From Isotricha intestinalis (taxonomy: Eukaryota > Ciliophora > Litostomatea > Vestibuliferida > Isotrichidae), in assembly GCA_023807065.1 (NCBI GenBank), contig JAJJLU010000008.1, forward strand, positions 1 to 64,000: DNA of 64,000 nucleotides, read 5' to 3'. The first letter of the stretch is position 1; each line of letters begins with the position of its first letter. The notes under the pieces were generated by a model. That model was not told where the DNA came from. It did no database searches and saw nothing but the letters and a program-made list of their open reading frames with translations. Position numbers and translations under genes: made by a program. Below are positions 18,855 to 29,258 of the stretch, piece after piece.

Positions 18855-20408
18855 ATGGAAGAAGAAAAAATAAAATTAAGAACAATAGAATATATTTTAA
18901 ATAAATATAGTTTTAATTCAATAACTTTTTTACTATTTACAGCCATATCAATGGGAATAACAGCAGATGGATGTGAAATGACATTAATGGCATTATTTTT
19001 AATTCCTTTGAAAAAATATTATAATTTATCAAATTTCCAACTTCAAATAATTTCAAGTATTCTTTTCCTAGGAGTTGCAATAGGTTCATATTTAACAGGA
19101 TATATTTTATCAAAATTTAGAAGAAGAACAATAATAATAAATTCATATATAGCATTATTTATTGCGCATACAACATTATCTTTTATCCCAAATATTATTG
19201 TATTTTCAATTTCAAGATTTGCAATTGGATTTTTTTTAGGATTAATTATTCCAATATCATTAAATTCTTTAGGTGAATTTTTACCTACTAATAATAGAGC
19301 ATTTATTTTAACTTCTATTTGGCTTTTTTTTAGTATTGGTCAAGGGTGTAATGCTTTATTTATGTTAATTGGAATGCCTAATTTTGAAGTTGATAGAATG
19401 AAATATGTAATGTTTAGTTTAAATAGTCTTGTTATTGCTTCTTTAATTTTAAATGATAATTTCTTTATTGAAAGTCCTCGATATTTGATCATGAAAGGAG
19501 AAAATGAAACTGCTTTTGCTTTATTAAATGAAATGTTAAGTAAGATTAATGAAGATAAATTATCTGATGAAGAAAAAGATAATTTAATCAAAATAAATAA
19601 AAAACATAAAGAAGAAGATCACAATAAAGAAAATAAATTTATTACATTATTTACTGAGAATTATTTTCAAACTACAGTATTATCAATTGGAATAATGTTT
19701 ATAATATCATTTCTATTATATGGAGTATTAGTAATCTCTACATTAACAATGAAAGAATTTAACTCATTAAAAAATCCTCAAATTTCAAATAATACAATAT
19801 TAGCAAATGCAAATGATACTTTTTATGATAAATTAGTAAATAATACAAATAATAATCCAATTAAAAATCATATTAAAAGTGACAATAATATAAATAATTA
19901 TCCTAAAATTTTAATTGGACAAATTATATCAGCTTTTGTTTCAATGTTTGGTAATTTAATAGGAGGAGCTTTATGTGAAATACCATATTTTGGAAGAATA
20001 AAAACAATATATATTGGCTTTGTTACAAGTTTTATTTGTTCATTTTTAGTTTTAATAATTGGAAAAGATTTTTATACTGAATTATACAGTGTTTATTTAA
20101 CTTTTGTTTTAGTTGCATTTAATGTTTATTTAACTTATGTTGTTGAAGTTTATCCTACTAAAATTAGAGATATGTCTTCTGGATTTTTATTTGGTTGTTT
20201 AAGAATGAGTGGTTTTCTTTCTCAATTTGTTTATTTATCTATGAATAAAATTCACTTTTTATTTCCTTATTTTTTTACTGCTTTAATCTCTTTTCTTGGA
20301 GCTTTCTTTACTCAGAAATTACCTCATGAAACTTGTGGACAACCTTTAGATGTTAGTTTTGATAAAAAAGATATTGAAGAAGAAGAACAAAAATTAATTA
20401 ATATTTAA
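18855..20408 (+). CDS. Major facilitator superfamily transporter, SV2/SVOP-like
   Basis: 517 residues with about 12 hydrophobic helices in two halves separated by a charged loop (about 235-268). Helix 1 contains GITADGCEMTLMALFLIPL, the ADG-E signature of the SVOP/SV2 and organic-ion branch of MFS. The helix 2-3 loop is GYILSKFRRR, a form of the conserved G-x-x-x-D-R/K-x-G-R-R motif. Helix 4 carries ISRFAIGFFLGL and the sixth-helix loop ESPRYLIMKG matches the sugar-transporter signature (PESPRYL). An Asn-rich loop (310-355) between helices 7 and 8 is probably extracytoplasmic. The substrate cannot be told from sequence; it is probably an organic anion, cation or sugar. Confidence 0.85.
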   Translation: MEEEKIKLRTIEYILNKYSFNSITFLLFTAISMGITADGCEMTLMALFLIPLKKYYNLSNFQLQIISSILFLGVAIGSYLTGYILSKFRRRTIIINSYIALFIAHTTLSFIPNIIVFSISRFAIGFFLGLIIPISLNSLGEFLPTNNRAFILTSIWLFFSIGQGCNALFMLIGMPNFEVDRMKYVMFSLNSLVIASLILNDNFFIESPRYLIMKGENETAFALLNEMLSKINEDKLSDEEKDNLIKINKKHKEEDHNKENKFITLFTENYFQTTVLSIGIMFIISFLLYGVLVISTLTMKEFNSLKNPQISNNTILANANDTFYDKLVNNTNNNPIKNHIKSDNNINNYPKILIGQIISAFVSMFGNLIGGALCEIPYFGRIKTIYIGFVTSFICSFLVLIIGKDFYTELYSVYLTFVLVAFNVYLTYVVEVYPTKIRDMSSGFLFGCLRMSGFLSQFVYLSMNKIHFLFPYFFTALISFLGAFFTQKLPHETCGQPLDVSFDKKDIEEEEQKLINI

Positions 20409-20906
20409 TATAAGTAATAAAAAAGGTATTTGTTTTTAAAGTAATTTTTTTATTAGTTTTATTTATTTATTTTTTATTTGTAAAAATGGATAAAATTAAT
20501 TTATTCTTATATAATTACAATTTTAACCATTCATGTGTTTTTAGAAATTTAAAGGAAAATAATGAGAATTTTGATTTAATAAAATGAATAAAATAAAATT
20601 ATATTTTTATTGAAGTTTTAATTAATATTATTTTATTAATGTATTGTAATTGGAAACAAAGGAAATAAAATATTCCTTCTCTTATTGATAAAACGCAAAT
20701 TATTTATTTAAAAAATACTTATTTTTAAAATAATGATTAAAATTCAGAAAGAAAATTTCTCTTTTCAAATATATTTATTTAATGCCAAAAAAATTTTTTT
20801 AAAATTAACCCCAAAAATATAGAAAATAATATTATTTTATATTTTCTAAAATTTGGTAAAAATATATATAAAGATATAAAGAAAAAATTTTTATACAACA
20901 ACAAAA
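20409..20906. other. Intergenic, AT-rich, no gene seen
   Basis: About 500 bases between two plus-strand genes. Stops are frequent in all frames, and no RNA gene or repeat is evident. The last 80 bases are T/A-rich (ATATATATAAAG) just ahead of the next ATG. Confidence 0.55.
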
Positions 20907-21743
20907 ATGACCCAAATAATAAATTATAATAACAAAATGTTTTTTGAAGGAAAATTCAAAATATTGTCAGAAACAGAGCCAAAGATAGAGTATGATTTTC
21001 AAAATTCAGACAAATATGTAAAAATAGGAAATAATCTTACTTTAAAATTAGTTAAAATTCCAAATTCAAAAAAAATAAAGAATGTAAATAATATTGAAGA
21101 AACAAAAAAAAAGAATTTAAATGAATTTGAAATAATATTAATATATGATAATAGAGATTCAATAATTTCAAAAGAAAAACCAATATCAAATGTTTCAAAA
21201 CCAAATGATTTATCAAAAAATAATGAACCAATTATTATGATTGAAAAATTTCCTTCAAAAAAGAATAATAATGAAAAGATAGAATTATTAAGAGATAATC
21301 TTTTAAATAAAAAACCAAATATCGAATATAATTCTTCTTTATCAACTTCACTTCAAATTCCAGAAGATGAATTTAAAAAAGCAAATTCATGTATCCAAAA
21401 TAAAAAAGTAATTGAATTAAATGAAGAAGAAATTAATAATGAAAAAATTAGTTCAAAAAGTCAAATAGTTTTTGAAAATGAAAATGTTGGTTTATCGGAA
21501 AAGAATCCTGAAAAATTAATTAAGAAGAAAAGAAAAAGAGATGATGAAGAAAAAAGTTTTCAAATAGTTATTGATAATTCCACTTTAAATCTAGGAAATA
21601 ATGATTTTATTACATATAGTGAACCAAAACTAAATAAATCTGTTATGAATAAATCTAATATTATGAATAAACAAATTATTAAAAATGATGAAAAGAAAAT
21701 TGGACAAAAATCCAAAAGAGGAAGAAAAAAGAAAAATTGTTAA
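20907..21743 (+). CDS. Lys/Asn-rich protein with C-terminal AT-hook-like motif
   Basis: 278 residues. Residues 1-90 look ordered and strand-rich (MFFEGKFKILSETEPKIEYD, LTLKLVKIPNS, NEFEIILIYDN). The middle is Lys/Glu/Asn-rich, with a probable nuclear signal LIKKKRKRDDEEK (about 204-216). The last 12 residues, QKSKRGRKKKNC, contain the R-G-R core of an AT-hook with flanking lysines. This suggests a nuclear protein that binds the minor groove of AT-rich DNA, which would suit this genome, but a single short basic motif is weak evidence. Confidence 0.5.
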   Translation: MTQIINYNNKMFFEGKFKILSETEPKIEYDFQNSDKYVKIGNNLTLKLVKIPNSKKIKNVNNIEETKKKNLNEFEIILIYDNRDSIISKEKPISNVSKPNDLSKNNEPIIMIEKFPSKKNNNEKIELLRDNLLNKKPNIEYNSSLSTSLQIPEDEFKKANSCIQNKKVIELNEEEINNEKISSKSQIVFENENVGLSEKNPEKLIKKKRKRDDEEKSFQIVIDNSTLNLGNNDFITYSEPKLNKSVMNKSNIMNKQIIKNDEKKIGQKSKRGRKKKNC

Positions 21744-21969
21744 GTAAATCTATTATTTTTTATTTTTATTATATTTTTCTTGAAATTACCATTTTAATGG
21801 TTAATATAAAATTTAAGTAAAATTTTTTCAACAAAAATAATATTTTATTTATTATATAAAATTTAGAATCATACTTCATAAAATTTAAAAAATAAATATA
21901 TTTTTAATATTATATTATATTCAAATAATATTATAATAACATAAAAAAACTTTTAAATATTTTACATTC

Positions 21970-24900
21970 TCAATATTTACTTTCAATCCAAGTTTCCAAT
22001 TCAGGAGTATTATTAATTACAGTAGTAGGAATAATTTTCATAATACATCTTGAAACGCTAATATAATAAACTAATTTATTAATAAAACAGAATCCAATAT
22101 ATATATAAAGGCAAATAACAGTACATGATAAAATGGAAACAAGACTAATAACAATGTTTCTTTTAGAATTAAGATATTCTAATAAATTTTTCTTACAAAG
22201 TATACTAAAATTATCCGAAACATCTATCACATATTTATAAAAAACTTTTTCTAAAATATTAAAAGAATCACTTTCATATAAATAATAATTTATAAATGAT
22301 TCTTCTCTACCATCTTTTAAAGTGATAATAGTATTTTTTTTTATGGATTGATCCTTATAAATATTATCAATAGTTTCATCAATTAATTTTAATATACTTT
22401 CAGTATTATTTGCACTTTGAATTAATTCATCTTTAATACAATTATTATAATCATCATCATCTTTATTCATAAAGACAACAGCACAAGCATCTAATAAAAA
22501 TTTCTTATTATAAAAAGTATCTAATTCATCATAAATAGAAAGAGCTTGAACAATATCTTGTACTTCATATATATTAATTAAATCAGTAAAATTTAAATTA
22601 GATGTTATATCACAATTAGACATAGAACATTTAACTTTTACAATAGAAGAACTTGAATTTAATATTTTTCCATAAACAAATTCTTCAATATTTATAAGTT
22701 TATTAGTAGATCTAACCATTTCATCAGTTAAAATAAAAACAGGAATTAAAAATCCAGTAAGAACACAGAATAAAATCCCAGTTTGGAAATAAGAAAAATT
22801 TAATATTTTCAAAGGAATATTTTTCTTAGAATCAATATTAAAACCATTTGAATCTATATTTTGAGAAGGTTGATTTGGATTTATTGTTGTTGGATTTACA
22901 GTAGTTCCTTCACCACCTTGTTCTTCATTTTTTTTCTCTTCTCCTCCACCATTATTTTTTGCTTCTCTTTCTCTATATTTTTTTAATATTACATTAAATC
23001 CTTCTATTTTTTTTACTGTATCTTCTATTTGAGTCAATTTTATTTTTGTTACTTTTTCTATTCCTTCACTCATATTTTTATTTGTTAAATGAAGCAATAT
23101 TGCATATACTATACATAAAAATACCATTAAAGATGCATAACATATTAAAAATATTATTAATATTATACTTGAATCTGAGTTAAAGTCTTTTAAAATTTGA
23201 GGTATTGTTCTTAATTTATCATATTGATTTGGAAGTAAATTATCATATGTGTTTTCTATCGCCATAAATGTTATATATTTTATATATTGAAGAGAACTTT
23301 TCGTTAAATTTTCATTTGACATTGTTAAGGAAAAATAATCGTTTTTTAAAACTGAATTTATATTACTTAAACTTTGACCTATTGCCATTGGAAAACATTC
23401 AGCATCATATATATTTTTAAATGTATATGTTATTTTTTGATTATCCCAAAATAATTCTTTTTGTTTTTTATCACTTATAAAGTTTGATATATGATCTTCT
23501 AAATCACCAAATTTATCTGTTATATTGTCATACCATCTAAAAGCAAATTTTTTCATTTCTTCAAAATATTGTTGACTATCAGTTATATAAGAATTAAAAT
23601 AATAATTTCCTTTTTCCATTTTATCTGAATATAATGCTTTAAGAGAAATTAAAGTTCCAATTAAATTATTCATCCAAATTGTAGTCTGGAATAAATTAAT
23701 ATTTAATTCATTAATATCTTTTAAATTTTTATAAATGTTTAAAAACAAAGTAATATAAATTATTCCATAAATAAAAGATAAAATTGCAATTGCAAGAACA
23801 GTGACTTTAATATATTTTAAAGTAAAAAAATTAGAAATATCATTTAATAAATTTGCTCTTATTTCTTCAATTCTATTTTTTTTAACTAAATCAGCATTAA
23901 AACTAGAATGACTCATTTGAGAAGCATTTTCATCAATTAATTCTTCTTTTTCTTTTTTTCCATGAACCATACTCATTTTAATTATATCATCTTTAAATAC
24001 ATTCAATAATTTCTGAAAATCAGGATTTTCTTCTTTTAAATAAGGAATTCTAGCTTGTTGTTCAATTATTTTTTCTTTTTCATTATAAAGAACTTCAAAT
24101 AAAGGTTTAATTGCATTTGCTTTATCTTTTTTATATTTATTTAATTTAGGTTCAATTTCATTTAAAGATTCATCATCACTTTTTGATCCTTCATTTTTAT
24201 CATCAACACATCTAACTACATAACTCATATTTTTAACTCCAAATTTATATTTGTCAAAAGTAAAATTAAATTTATATTCTTTACTATTAGAATCCCTATT
24301 ACAATCATCAATTAAAGATTCTAATTGATCAAAATCTCCATGTTTAAATAATTCTTTATATTTTTTAACTTTTGCAATAAAATCTTTTTCTTCATCAGAT
24401 TTCTTATTAAAATCTAATTTACTATTAGCTTGATTTATTTTAGAAGAATCACCGTTGTAATTATTATCATTATTAACATTTAAATATCCATTAGGAGTAT
24501 TTCCAGGAGTAGGAGTAGTTCCTCCTGGAGTTGGAGTTGGATTAGAAGGTTCAATAATATTAATTTTAACTTCTTTATTATTACTATTATATTCAAAAAA
24601 ATTACTATTAATATTAGTACTATTTAAATTACTATTTCTTCTAATAGCACTTTCATTTTTATTTTCATTATTTCTAACTGAAAATCCACTTACTGAAAAT
24701 TTCGATACATCTTTTTTAATATTTGATTCAACTTTACTAGAAGTTCCTTCTTGAACATTAATTCTATCATTATCATCAACTAATAAATCACTTTCACCAA
24801 ATTCATCATTTGAATCATTTCCATTATCTTCTTCTGCATCTGCTTCAGCAGCCGCTGCTGCTTCTACTGTCATTGTCCCTGCTGCTATTGCTTTATTTTG

Positions 24901-27513
24901 TTCTGCTAATCTTAATAATCTTTTATTTGTTGAATCTGAAAAATCCAATAAAAATTGAGGTAATCTTATTTCATATTCTAATTCAATATTCTCATTTATT
25001 TCTATATTATCATTGTGAATTATATTCTCTGTTTTGTCTTCTTTTTTCTTTTCTTTTGTTTCCTTGTTTTCTGAATTTATTGATGATGTTTCATTTAAAG
25101 ATTCTATTATTGCTGAACTTTGAGATTTTTTTTCTTTTAAATTTTGCTTTTTCCCTTGAAGAAATATTTTATAGAAATTTACGAATTTTTTACATATTAC
25201 ATAAAATGGAATGTCATTATCTTGGAAAAGTATTTTATTATCACAATTTAATATTTTCAATAATTTTGGTGACATTCCTTGTATATTAAAATGATGATCT
25301 AAAAATATTACATCATCTATATTTTCTTTTGTTATTAATCCTACAAAATATACACTATCATTTAATATTGGAAATAATTTTATTGCTAATCTAATTACTA
25401 TTATGGCATTATCCTTATTTTTTGCATAAGTTTTAATTTCTTTTTGATCTATTATTTTTCTTTCTCCTATTTGATAATATTTTTCTATAAAACTTCTATG
25501 AATTTTTGAAAATATTTTAGGCATTAAAGATGTTAAATTCATTCCTTTTAATTCTTCTGGTTTATATTTAAATATAGTTTCTATTTCTAAATTTGTTTTT
25601 TCTATTAAACCTTCTTTTCCTTTATCTGCGTTTGCTATTATAATTCCAGTTTCTCTATTAAATAATATTGAATAAAAATTTTGTCCAATATGCTCTGAAA
25701 AATTTTCACTTTTTCTTTTTAAACCTTCTAAATCTCTTTTTTTTAAATCATCATCATTTATTTGTTCAACATAATCAAAATATAAATCAAATAATTCATT
25801 AACTCCATTATAAATTTCTAATAATCTCTTCCATAAAATTTCAATCTTATCTTTAGTTAACCTAATTCTATCAGTTAAACTAAATATTTTATTAAAATCA
25901 ATTTGTTTTCTATAATCTAATTGTGATCTTCTGAAAATTTTCCAAAATTCAAGAGATAAATTAATATCATTATTAATTTCATCAACTAAATTTTGACTAA
26001 TGTCTTCATATTTAAAATACATTGTTGCATCTAATTCATCTAAATTTGAACAAGTTTCATTTGGTGGCTTTAATTTTTCAGTTAATAATTTTGAAATTCT
26101 TAATCTTAATCTTTCATATGAAAATTGCTCTTGTAAAGTCATATTCATTTCTTTTGCTTTTTTACAATAAAACATTGCTAAACAGTAATTACCTATTATT
26201 TCTAAATAATATAAAGATAAATTAATTATTAAATCTGGAGAATATTTATTTGAATCAATAAAATATTTAGATATTGTTATTATGAAATTTATCATGAAAA
26301 CTCTATCTTCTATAAATAATTTACTTCTATCACTCCATTCATCTGTTATTGGTAAATATAGTCTTTTATGTGTTTTTGATATACACTTCTTATCTGGACA
26401 TTCTAAAAGATGCATTTGCATTATTCCTGAAAATAATGCTTTGTCTTCTGGATTTTCTTCAATATGATTCATTTTATCTATTAAATTTTTAATGTAGAAA
26501 AGTAAATAAAATCTATTATTTATTTTATAATATGGTGTATCTAAAAATACTTTTTCTTCAATTTTATATTTTAAATTAAAATAAAAATATAATATTATTA
26601 CACTTGAAACTAAATATATTATTCCTTTTTCTTGGTAATCAATATATGCGAAAATGAAAAAAAAAATAGAAGTCCATAAATATAAAATATGAAATAAACC
26701 AGCATAATTGTTGGTAATTTTATCATAGAAAGGATAATGATTAATAAAGAAATGAAATTGTATAATAGACATTCCAATATTATAAAATAAAAAAAGTTCT
26801 TTTGAAAAAGAAGTAACTTGAGTTAATAAAAAAGAATAAACAATGGTATTTAAAGAAGTATATAATTCATAATTACAAGCAATTCTAGAATAAAAACTAG
26901 TTGATAAATACATTGCATCACAATAAAAAAATTGTATTATCACTGTAAAAAAAGAAGCAATAATAAACATAATAACTGAAATTACGGCAGGAAAATAATT
27001 ATCTTTTATAGTACAAGACACTCCTTTAAAAAAAGGATTATTATCTTCAAAACAAAAATTACAAAAAGCTAAATCAAACATCATATTTGATCCTATATAA
27101 ATCATAAATTTAATATAAAAATTAAGTATCTCTTCAGAATATGAATAAAAAGAATTTCTTCTAATTCTATAACAAGTTACTATAAAATGAAAAGAAAAAA
27201 ATAATAAAATTAAAAGAGCGACTACAAGAATTGTTTTAAAATGAGAATATTTATTAATAAATAAATCTCTTATTCTAAATATTTTTTCAATATAATTTAA
27301 TATTTTATCTGATGTTGAATTTTTTATATCAAAAACACCTAAAAATTCTGAAAAAAAACCTGATATCATTTGAGTATAAAATATAAGCATAAAAAATAAA
27401 GCTTCACTTCTTGACGAATTTTGATTTGTAATCAATAAATCCATTAATACATAAAATTTATGCTTGTATGAAAGTTTGTCTTGGGAGAATAATTCAAAAT
27501 CCTTTGATGACAT
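21970..27513 (-). CDS. TmcB-like giant membrane protein with PAS domain
   Basis: 1847 residues, the largest gene here. An N-terminal block (about 30-345) holds around nine hydrophobic helices. A soluble helical region follows (350-590). A PAS-type domain covers about 612-750 (FNRETGIIIANADKGKEGLI, TIFKYKPEELKGMNLTSLMP), with a second PAS-like stretch after it (HHFNIQGMSPKLLKILN). A low-complexity linker (790-1010) includes an Ala-rich run and TPTPGG repeats. C-terminal helices lie at about 1228-1252, 1425-1450, 1570-1592 and 1800-1835, with lumenal loops rich in N-x-S/T. This layout is that of the tiny-macrocysts-B family, greatly expanded in ciliates and some other protists. It is the only gene here ending in TGA. 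A sensory role is inferred from PAS. Confidence 0.8.
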   Translation of the reverse strand: MSSKDFELFSQDKLSYKHKFYVLMDLLITNQNSSRSEALFFMLIFYTQMISGFFSEFLGVFDIKNSTSDKILNYIEKIFRIRDLFINKYSHFKTILVVALLILLFFSFHFIVTCYRIRRNSFYSYSEEILNFYIKFMIYIGSNMMFDLAFCNFCFEDNNPFFKGVSCTIKDNYFPAVISVIMFIIASFFTVIIQFFYCDAMYLSTSFYSRIACNYELYTSLNTIVYSFLLTQVTSFSKELFLFYNIGMSIIQFHFFINHYPFYDKITNNYAGLFHILYLWTSIFFFIFAYIDYQEKGIIYLVSSVIILYFYFNLKYKIEEKVFLDTPYYKINNRFYLLFYIKNLIDKMNHIEENPEDKALFSGIMQMHLLECPDKKCISKTHKRLYLPITDEWSDRSKLFIEDRVFMINFIITISKYFIDSNKYSPDLIINLSLYYLEIIGNYCLAMFYCKKAKEMNMTLQEQFSYERLRLRISKLLTEKLKPPNETCSNLDELDATMYFKYEDISQNLVDEINNDINLSLEFWKIFRRSQLDYRKQIDFNKIFSLTDRIRLTKDKIEILWKRLLEIYNGVNELFDLYFDYVEQINDDDLKKRDLEGLKRKSENFSEHIGQNFYSILFNRETGIIIANADKGKEGLIEKTNLEIETIFKYKPEELKGMNLTSLMPKIFSKIHRSFIEKYYQIGERKIIDQKEIKTYAKNKDNAIIVIRLAIKLFPILNDSVYFVGLITKENIDDVIFLDHHFNIQGMSPKLLKILNCDNKILFQDNDIPFYVICKKFVNFYKIFLQGKKQNLKEKKSQSSAIIESLNETSSINSENKETKEKKKEDKTENIIHNDNIEINENIELEYEIRLPQFLLDFSDSTNKRLLRLAEQNKAIAAGTMTVEAAAAAEADAEEDNGNDSNDEFGESDLLVDDNDRINVQEGTSSKVESNIKKDVSKFSVSGFSVRNNENKNESAIRRNSNLNSTNINSNFFEYNSNNKEVKINIIEPSNPTPTPGGTTPTPGNTPNGYLNVNNDNNYNGDSSKINQANSKLDFNKKSDEEKDFIAKVKKYKELFKHGDFDQLESLIDDCNRDSNSKEYKFNFTFDKYKFGVKNMSYVVRCVDDKNEGSKSDDESLNEIEPKLNKYKKDKANAIKPLFEVLYNEKEKIIEQQARIPYLKEENPDFQKLLNVFKDDIIKMSMVHGKKEKEELIDENASQMSHSSFNADLVKKNRIEEIRANLLNDISNFFTLKYIKVTVLAIAILSFIYGIIYITLFLNIYKNLKDINELNINLFQTTIWMNNLIGTLISLKALYSDKMEKGNYYFNSYITDSQQYFEEMKKFAFRWYDNITDKFGDLEDHISNFISDKKQKELFWDNQKITYTFKNIYDAECFPMAIGQSLSNINSVLKNDYFSLTMSNENLTKSSLQYIKYITFMAIENTYDNLLPNQYDKLRTIPQILKDFNSDSSIILIIFLICYASLMVFLCIVYAILLHLTNKNMSEGIEKVTKIKLTQIEDTVKKIEGFNVILKKYREREAKNNGGGEEKKNEEQGGEGTTVNPTTINPNQPSQNIDSNGFNIDSKKNIPLKILNFSYFQTGILFCVLTGFLIPVFILTDEMVRSTNKLINIEEFVYGKILNSSSSIVKVKCSMSNCDITSNLNFTDLINIYEVQDIVQALSIYDELDTFYNKKFLLDACAVVFMNKDDDDYNNCIKDELIQSANNTESILKLIDETIDNIYKDQSIKKNTIITLKDGREESFINYYLYESDSFNILEKVFYKYVIDVSDNFSILCKKNLLEYLNSKRNIVISLVSILSCTVICLYIYIGFCFINKLVYYISVSRCIMKIIPTTVINNTPELETWIESKY

Positions 27514-28102
27514 TAAAAATCTTTTTAATAAATATTATTAATTACTCATATTAAACAATTTTATTAACTTAAAATTATTTTTTCTAAGAAATTAATAAAA
27601 ATAAACTGAATTATATTAATATTTTAAACATTAAATTATTTCAAAAAGCTTGAAAAACATAACAGAAAAATTATTTAATTTACAGAAGCATTAAAATTTT
27701 AAATATACATATTTTTCTATTCTTATTTATTTATAATTAAAATATTATAAAAATTATTTATATAACTCTTTATAAACCTTATATTAAATTAATATCATAA
27801 CAATTTTTAATTCTTTCGAATTTAATGAATAATTCCTCTTAATCTTCTTTAAAAATTTTGGTTCAAAATAATTTTTTAATCAAAAAAATAGAATGATTTT
27901 ATTTAACATAAGTTAACTTTTTATTTTTTATATTTTTTCATTAATTGATTTCATTAATATAGTTTATTCTTTTAATTATTTATTAAATATATTTATAAAA
28001 ATTTTGAAAAATATTATTTAAATGAAAAAAATCTAAATAATATATAGGTTTTAAAATTTGAATTTAAATTAAAAATTAAATCTTTCAAAAAAAAATAAAA
28101 AA
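27514..28102. promoter_or_regulatory. Divergent intergenic region between TmcB-like and CXC genes
   Basis: About 590 bases separate two divergent starts, so promoters for both genes should lie here. The sequence is very A/T-rich, with oligo-A runs immediately before both ATGs. I see no defined motif and no hidden reading frame. Confidence 0.3.
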
Positions 28103-29002
28103 ATGTCCTCTTCAAATTCCCAAAAACAAACAGAATCACATCCTCAAAGTCCATTTACAAAATTTTCTGAAAATCAAAATCAAACAATAAATCAACCAAT
28201 AGCAATATCAAAATTATTTAAACCATTAAATTTAATACAAGAACCAAATTCAACATCAACATTATCAACACAAAAGGCAAATACATTAGAAGAAAATATT
28301 CATTTTCCAATAATAGTACCTTCTCTTAGATTTGATAATTTTAATAAAATAAATATTAAAAATATTAATAATTTATCTGATTACTCAAATCAAAAAAATT
28401 ACAATAAATATAGTTGTACTTGTTCAAAAACAAAATGTATTAAAAAATATTGTGAATGTTTTGCAAATGGAAGATTATGTATTGGATGTCATTGTATTGA
28501 TTGTTTAAATAAACCAATTTTTCAAAAAAATGAAAATGAAATAAATCAAAATTTAAATAATGATGTTTCTAATAATAATAATGATATTAGTATTAATAAT
28601 AATAATGATATAAATGTTAATAATAATAATGATAATAGTATTAATTCAGATAATTTAATTCAAAATGATATTTCTTTTATTTCTTGTACTTGTTCAAAAT
28701 CTTTTTGTAATAAAAAATATTGTGAATGTTTTAAAGCTGGAAAAAAATGTAGTGAAAAATGTAGATGTTTACATTGTTTGAATGGAAATAATAACAATGA
28801 AATTAATGACAATTTTTTGAATGAGGATAATTTTTATAATAATAATAATGACAATAATTTAAATAAAATTAAACCTGAAGACTTTATTATGCAAACTACT
28901 TCTGTTTTTATAAGTAATAAACAAACTATTATTCATGTTGAAAAAAAAGGAAAAGAAGAGATGAAATTAATATCTTTAAAAAGAAATAGGGATAATGCTT
29001 AA
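28103..29002 (+). CDS. CXC (CRC) domain DNA-binding protein, LIN54/tesmin-like
   Basis: 299 residues. Two cysteine-rich CXC motifs occupy about 104-135 and 194-227, each with the pattern C-x-C-x4-C-x4/5-Y-C-x-C-x6/7-C-x2/3-C-x-C-x2-C; both contain KYCECF. Paired CXC motifs form the CRC domain of LIN54, tesmin and plant TSO1, which binds TTYGAA-type promoter elements (CHR) through a Tyr in each motif and acts in cell-cycle transcription complexes (DREAM/MuvB). The linker normally carries a conserved RNPxAF-type segment; here it is about 55 residues of Asn-Asp repeats instead. The N-terminus is Ser/Gln-rich. A nuclear transcription factor is well supported; the partner complex is inference. Confidence 0.85.
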   Translation: MSSSNSQKQTESHPQSPFTKFSENQNQTINQPIAISKLFKPLNLIQEPNSTSTLSTQKANTLEENIHFPIIVPSLRFDNFNKINIKNINNLSDYSNQKNYNKYSCTCSKTKCIKKYCECFANGRLCIGCHCIDCLNKPIFQKNENEINQNLNNDVSNNNNDISINNNNDINVNNNNDNSINSDNLIQNDISFISCTCSKSFCNKKYCECFKAGKKCSEKCRCLHCLNGNNNNEINDNFLNEDNFYNNNNDNNLNKIKPEDFIMQTTSVFISNKQTIIHVEKKGKEEMKLISLKRNRDNA

Positions 29003-29258
29003 TTTTGTTTAAATAAATAAAAAGATATTTATTATTATATAGTAAAAACAATTAATTTCATTTTAATTATTTTTAAAATTAATTATTATTTATAAAAAAT
29101 AATGTCTTTTCGATAAACAAAATAAATAAAAACTATTAAAATTTTGATTCATAAAAAAAATAAAATTCATAAAAAATCTCAAAAAAATTTCCTTATACTA
29201 AAAATCAAAATTAAAAAAAATAAAAAATCAACAAAAAATAAAAAACAAAAATTAAAAA

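Noticed and set aside
24810..25289. Leu-rich open frame antisense to the TmcB-like gene
   Set aside because: It is the reverse reading of Asn/Glu-rich codons, and the sense frame continues well beyond it on both sides.
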